The notes under the pieces: model-generated | Database searches by the model: none | What the model saw: the letters and a program-made list of their open reading frames with translations, nothing else | Told to the model about the DNA's origin: nothing | Source: CAZQYB01 sp964582985 | GTDB taxonomy: Bacteria; Planctomycetota; Phycisphaerae; Sedimentisphaerales; Anaerobacaceae | Reading direction: 5' to 3' | Length of the DNA stretch: 26,026 nucleotides | Assembly: GCA_964582985.1 (NCBI GenBank) | Contig: CAZOUM010000043.1 | Location: forward strand, 1 to 26,026 | Position numbers and translations under genes: made by a program | In this document: in pieces, positions 22,866-26,026 of the stretch | How the letters are laid out: each line of letters starts with the position of its first letter | How positions within the stretch are numbered: the first letter of the stretch is position 1

Positions 22866-23888
22866 TCAGCTTTGCATTGCTTCGGTGAGTTTATTGCGGT
22901 TTTTGTTAATCCATTGTGCTTTTCGGAGGACCATTTTTAGGAAATCGAGGGCGGTGGACTGGCCGAAAGAACCGGTGACGGCTATGGGGACAATGGCCTC
23001 GGCTATCATCGCTTCAATCATCAAGGCTGGCAGCGCGCGAAGCTCGTTTCTGTCCAGCTCGATTATTTCCAGGTAGCCGTAGAGGAACTGGATGAGCTTT
23101 GCCTGGTCGAGATGTTCGGGCCAATCGGCGGGGTTTGGTGAGCCGGTAACAATGGAGAATTGGAGCACGCCGTTGGCGACGTCGGTGACCAGCGGAGCGA
23201 GCCTTGTGGAATCAAAATCAAGGACAGCAGTAAGCTTTCGCTCGGCAAAGAGCATGTTGCCGGGATGCCAGTCACCGTGAACGACGTGGTTAGGCCAGTA
23301 GTGGAAGCCAAGGCGGATTACGGAGGCGCCGGAGTTATTATAGAGGGTGGTAAGGGCCTGGATGGTTTCTTGAAGTCTGGCGTCCGGGCTGGTTTTTTGT
23401 TGGTCGGCTACTTTTTCCAGACAGTTGCGGACGATAGAAGAATCGTGGAAGCTGCCGGTTGGCGGCTCGTATTCACAGGCGAAATCGGCCAAGTAGCCGT
23501 GTAAGTTGGCTAATTGTCGGCCTGCATCGACGGTGGCGGCGGCGGAGCCGTCGTAGCGGCCACCGGGGACAAACCTGAAGCACTCGTAGATATTGTTTTC
23601 CAGTTGCAAGATTGTCTTGTGGTCGTGAGTGGTCATAAGAGAGGTGACGGGAAAGGCCACTTGTGCCAAGTCATTTTGGACAGCGTGGGCGAAGGCGACG
23701 CGCTGGAGGAGGACTTTGGTTTTGGGGCGGCGCTTGAGGAGGAATTTGCCCTGGTCGGATGTGATTATCATTTTGGGCACGCGGCGGTTGCCGGCAGAGA
23801 GAGGCTTTGCGTAATGGACCGGGCCGATGTCATAGTGGCTTTGGACCTGGTCCAGCTCCTGTGAGGAAAAATGTTCACGTGTGGGCAT
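22866..23888 (-). CDS. Aminoglycoside-phosphotransferase-fold (APH family) kinase
   Basis: Small-molecule kinase of the APH/choline-kinase/homoserine-kinase-II group. From the ATG at 23888 it is 340 residues and starts MPTREHFSS. The frame continues to an ATG at 24002 that overlaps the kinase-gene stop (TAATG), but the extra 38 residues do not resemble the family. Visible motifs are an ATP-site Lys region (GKFLLKRRP, 47-55), the Brenner catalytic motif HGDWHPGN at 204-211, and the metal-binding DFD at 224-226. The substrate is unknown; homoserine, choline and sugars are all possible. It converges on the M56 gene with only 13 nt between, and it follows the Ser/Thr kinase gene on the same strand. 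Confidence 0.85.
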   Translation of the reverse strand: MPTREHFSSQELDQVQSHYDIGPVHYAKPLSAGNRRVPKMIITSDQGKFLLKRRPKTKVLLQRVAFAHAVQNDLAQVAFPVTSLMTTHDHKTILQLENNIYECFRFVPGGRYDGSAAATVDAGRQLANLHGYLADFACEYEPPTGSFHDSSIVRNCLEKVADQQKTSPDARLQETIQALTTLYNNSGASVIRLGFHYWPNHVVHGDWHPGNMLFAERKLTAVLDFDSTRLAPLVTDVANGVLQFSIVTGSPNPADWPEHLDQAKLIQFLYGYLEIIELDRNELRALPALMIEAMIAEAIVPIAVTGSFGQSTALDFLKMVLRKAQWINKNRNKLTEAMQS

Positions 23889-24001
23889 AACCTTTTTACT
23901 CCGAATACAGAAATCGCCGGTTACGAAGACGGCTATTGGATAATGATTACTGCTTGAGGCGGTTTGGTCAATAAAAAATGCGGCCAAATGCTTTAATGGC
24001 A

Positions 24002-25234
24002 TTATTTGAGCAAGTAGAAAATCAAAATGACGACGCCTAAAAGCGATATGGCGGCGACGGCGCTCAGGACGAGGATTGCGACCTGGTAGCGGGCCACGTT
24101 TCCATCTCTGTGAATTTTTTCCTCTATGTCGATTGACGCTCCCTCTTCAAGCTCCTCAAGCTCGGAGATGTCGAATCTTTTGTGTGCTCGGAGTGGCGGC
24201 TGACCGTCGCGAAGGGCCTCCAAATCTTCGAGCAGCTCCTCGGCGTTGTTGTAGCGGTCCTCTTTGCGCTTTGCCATCATAATTTCGACGACTTCGGACA
24301 CACCGGCGGATAGCGAAGTATTTATATGGTCGGGCGGGATGAGCTGGTCTCTTAAGTGCTTTTTCATAACCTCCTCTGGGTCGTCGGCCATAAAGGGGAC
24401 TCGGCCGGTGACAAGGTGAAAAAGAGTTGCGCCGAGGCCGTAGATGTCGGCACGGCCGTCGATGTCGATTTTTCCTCGGATTTGTTCGGGGGCGATGTAG
24501 TAAGGTGTTCCGTAGGCTTTGCCTTCTTCGGTCTTTGCGGCTTCGATATCAGTTGTTGCGCGGGCGAGACCCATATCGGCGAGTTTGACGACGCCGGCGT
24601 TGTCAATTATTATGTTCTTTGGCTTGACGTCTCGATGGATAAGACCTCGGGCGTGGGCGTGGGCGAGGGCGTGGGCGACCTGAATGATTATGTCGAGCGC
24701 TTCTTCTTCGGAGAAGATTTTTCCAGCAGCCAAATCATCGTGGAGGGTTTTGCCTTCAACATATTCCATTACGAAATAGTGATAGCCGCCGGCTTCGCCG
24801 ACGTCGAAGGCCTGTACGATGTTGTTGTGGTTTAGCTTTGCGGCGGCCTGGCCCTCCCTGTAGAAACGTTCGACGTATTCGGGATTTTCGCTGAAGCGCT
24901 TTGGGAGGACCTTTATTGCGACGGTGCGGTCGAGACTTAATTGCTGGGCCTTGTAGACGACGGCCATGGCGCCGGCGCCGAGCTTGCCGAGGATTTTGTA
25001 GCCGGGGATTTGGTGGACGGCGGCTTTGGTTTCCTTGATGGCGGTCTTTAACCTTTCCGCTTGGGTTTCGGTGATGTAGCCGAGTTCGACCATGAGGTCT
25101 TTGAGCATTACGGGGTCGACCTGACGGCGGGACCCTAACTCTTCAAGGCTGCGGCGCAATTCTTCATCGGTGCAGAGGCCCTGGTCGATGGCCATTCTGC
25201 CGAAAATCGTGTCGTAGTTGGTTTCGTTTCCCAT
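24002..25234 (-). CDS. Membrane-anchored Ser/Thr protein kinase, PknB type
   Basis: This 410-residue protein starts at the ATG at 25234 with GAGAGG upstream; an in-frame ATG at 25246 has no Shine-Dalgarno. Residue numbers here count from 25246. A small N-terminal helical module (FGRMAIDQGLCTDEELRRSL) is of a kind seen ahead of other bacterial kinases. The kinase domain runs about 82-347: glycine loop GKLGAGAMAVVYKA (87-100), Lys112 in VAIKVL, catalytic HRDVKPKN (194-201), Asp214-Met-Gly (DFG changed to DMG) and GTPYYIAPEQ (236-245). An acidic juxtamembrane part and one TM helix at about 388-413 end the protein, with nothing beyond, so there is no extracellular sensor. Stop and next start may overlap (TAATG). 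Confidence 0.95.
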   Translation of the reverse strand: MGNETNYDTIFGRMAIDQGLCTDEELRRSLEELGSRRQVDPVMLKDLMVELGYITETQAERLKTAIKETKAAVHQIPGYKILGKLGAGAMAVVYKAQQLSLDRTVAIKVLPKRFSENPEYVERFYREGQAAAKLNHNNIVQAFDVGEAGGYHYFVMEYVEGKTLHDDLAAGKIFSEEEALDIIIQVAHALAHAHARGLIHRDVKPKNIIIDNAGVVKLADMGLARATTDIEAAKTEEGKAYGTPYYIAPEQIRGKIDIDGRADIYGLGATLFHLVTGRVPFMADDPEEVMKKHLRDQLIPPDHINTSLSAGVSEVVEIMMAKRKEDRYNNAEELLEDLEALRDGQPPLRAHKRFDISELEELEEGASIDIEEKIHRDGNVARYQVAILVLSAVAAISLLGVVILIFYLLK

Positions 25235-25246
25235 CGGTCCTCTCAT

Positions 25247-25676
25247 ATACGTATCATACGTGCGCTAAGCCAGGTTAGCCATCAGGATATTCCCGATTTA
25301 GGTGGCAGAAATACCTGATTTCGATTCAGCAACTCAAGGCCTACACACTAAGCAAAGCACCAGAGACAATGCAGGGAATTCGGGAAGACCTAAAGCTGAG
25401 TCATAGGTTTTGTTCCCACATCCGTCAACAAAGTCTGTCGGGCTGATTATCGGTTTATATAGGACGATTGTCAAAGAAAAACTGCCCTCTATGATTATAA
25501 AAATCGTGCGTCTTTAGCATAAAATCGACTTTTTGGCGGTTGGGGTTTAGCCGTTTTTTTTCTGCAAGTCGGCCATTGCAAACGGTGCGGGTTGTGGTTT
25601 TTGAGTATTACCGGCCACAGATTTCACAGATTGCGCAGATTTTTTTAGCCACCGAGGACACAGGGCAACCGGCGCT
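25247..25676. other. Gene-poor stretch upstream of the kinase gene
   Basis: This should hold the kinase promoter. A 13-bp palindrome ACGTAT-C-ATACGT lies at 25249-25261, just ahead of the start; such a 6-bp-arm palindrome is expected several times by chance in a window this size. A repeat-like phrase at 25613-25667 (CCACAGATTTCACAG, then GCCACCGAGGACACAGGG) looks like dispersed intergenic repeat DNA. No gene is visible. Confidence 0.45.
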
Positions 25677-26026
25677 CTATGCCTGCTTGAGGATTTTGAC
25701 AGCCTTTACGGCGTCCGCGGCGTTGTCCAGGCCAATGTATAGGATGAACCTTGCCCCGATCACAGCCACGGAAAGTCCTCGAAGGTTGATTCTCGCTGCG
25801 GCGAGCTTTTCCGTTAATTCGGCTGTGACGCCAGGTTTATTCTCTCCCTCGACTCGCACCGAGTGGACGCTGTTCGTGACGTTAAAGCCTAAGTCCGCGG
25901 CCGCGGCGACCTCCCTATCCCCACGCAGCGGGGTGACAAACACGACCCCCGTGCCGGGCTTTTCCGCCGCCCTCCTGGCGATGATGAAGTCAAGGTCAGC
26001 GCCGGCCTCCCGCAGGCCGGTGAGCA
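25677..26026 (-). CDS. Tandem ACT-domain protein, C-terminal part (runs off the window)
   Basis: The frame stays open from the TAG at 25677 to the right edge, so the gene is cut at 26026. The GTG at 25943 is internal, not the start. The last 116 codons show the end of one ACT domain (LREAGADLDFIIARR, then GTGVVFVTPLRGD) and a second one (VRVEGENKPGVTAELTEKLA, INLRGLSVAVIGARF). This matches small bacterial proteins built of two ACT domains. Such domains bind amino acids or other small ligands and often act as allosteric regulators. The partner and ligand are unknown, and the promoter lies outside the window. Confidence 0.88.
   Translation of the reverse strand, partial: LTGLREAGADLDFIIARRAAEKPGTGVVFVTPLRGDREVAAAADLGFNVTNSVHSVRVEGENKPGVTAELTEKLAAARINLRGLSVAVIGARFILYIGLDNAADAVKAVKILKQA

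Noticed and set aside
25540..25562. Hairpin CGGTT/AGCCG followed by eight T on the plus strand, terminator-like
   Set aside because: The stem is 5 bp with a wobble pair, and no plus-strand gene lies upstream to be terminated.

Overview
The window looks like a chromosomal segment of a planctomycete-type bacterium, most likely from the Phycisphaerae side of the phylum. This is inferred from gene content and not from a marker gene. The supporting signs are a single very large SecDF fusion, an M56-peptidase sensor fused to carboxypeptidase-regulatory-like and thioredoxin-like domains next to a BlaI-type repressor, an ECF sigma factor with its own membrane partner, a membrane-anchored PknB-type kinase, a tandem-ACT protein, and long gene-poor gaps filled with short dispersed palindromic repeats. 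Base composition is near 50% GC. The exception is one clearly AT-rich methyltransferase gene.

Layout. 1-7625: tgt (+), then an AT-rich methyltransferase gene (-) bounded by hairpins that resemble integron attC sites, then about 0.7 kb of dispersed repeats, then yajC-secDF (+, preprotein translocase accessory subunits) and pgl (-). 7852-14514: a four-gene operon on the minus strand, transcribed in the order TetR/CecR-like repressor, NodT-type outer-membrane factor, membrane-fusion protein, HAE1-type RND pump. Its single promoter (TTGACA-N17-TAAACT) carries two AAAC-N4-GTTT palindromes that fit an autoregulated multidrug efflux system. 14831-17140: a compact plus-strand operon of ECF sigma factor, single-pass membrane anti-sigma candidate and exported coiled-coil protein of unknown function.

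17141-19694 is mostly gene-poor. It holds a decayed fragment that resembles the end of a uroporphyrinogen-decarboxylase-family gene, a DUF2809-like membrane protein, a 29-codon Cys/Lys-rich small ORF missed by length cut-offs, a 140-bp MITE-like element with perfect 16-bp terminal inverted repeats, and several dispersed repeat families shared with the 2.0-2.5 kb gap. 19695-22852: a blaI-like repressor overlapping a 922-residue M56 membrane peptidase, with a TACTA-N7-TAGTA palindrome in the promoter. 22866-25234: an APH-family phosphotransferase and a Ser/Thr kinase, both minus strand. 25677-26026: the C-terminal part of a tandem-ACT protein that runs off the right edge.

The most interesting items are the possible attC-bounded methyltransferase cassette, the BlaI/M56 system whose thioredoxin-like domain has lost both redox cysteines, the unknown exported protein in the sigma-factor operon, the Cys/Lys micro-ORF, the MITE, and the repeat families with constant ends and variable self-complementary centres. 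None has been checked against a database.
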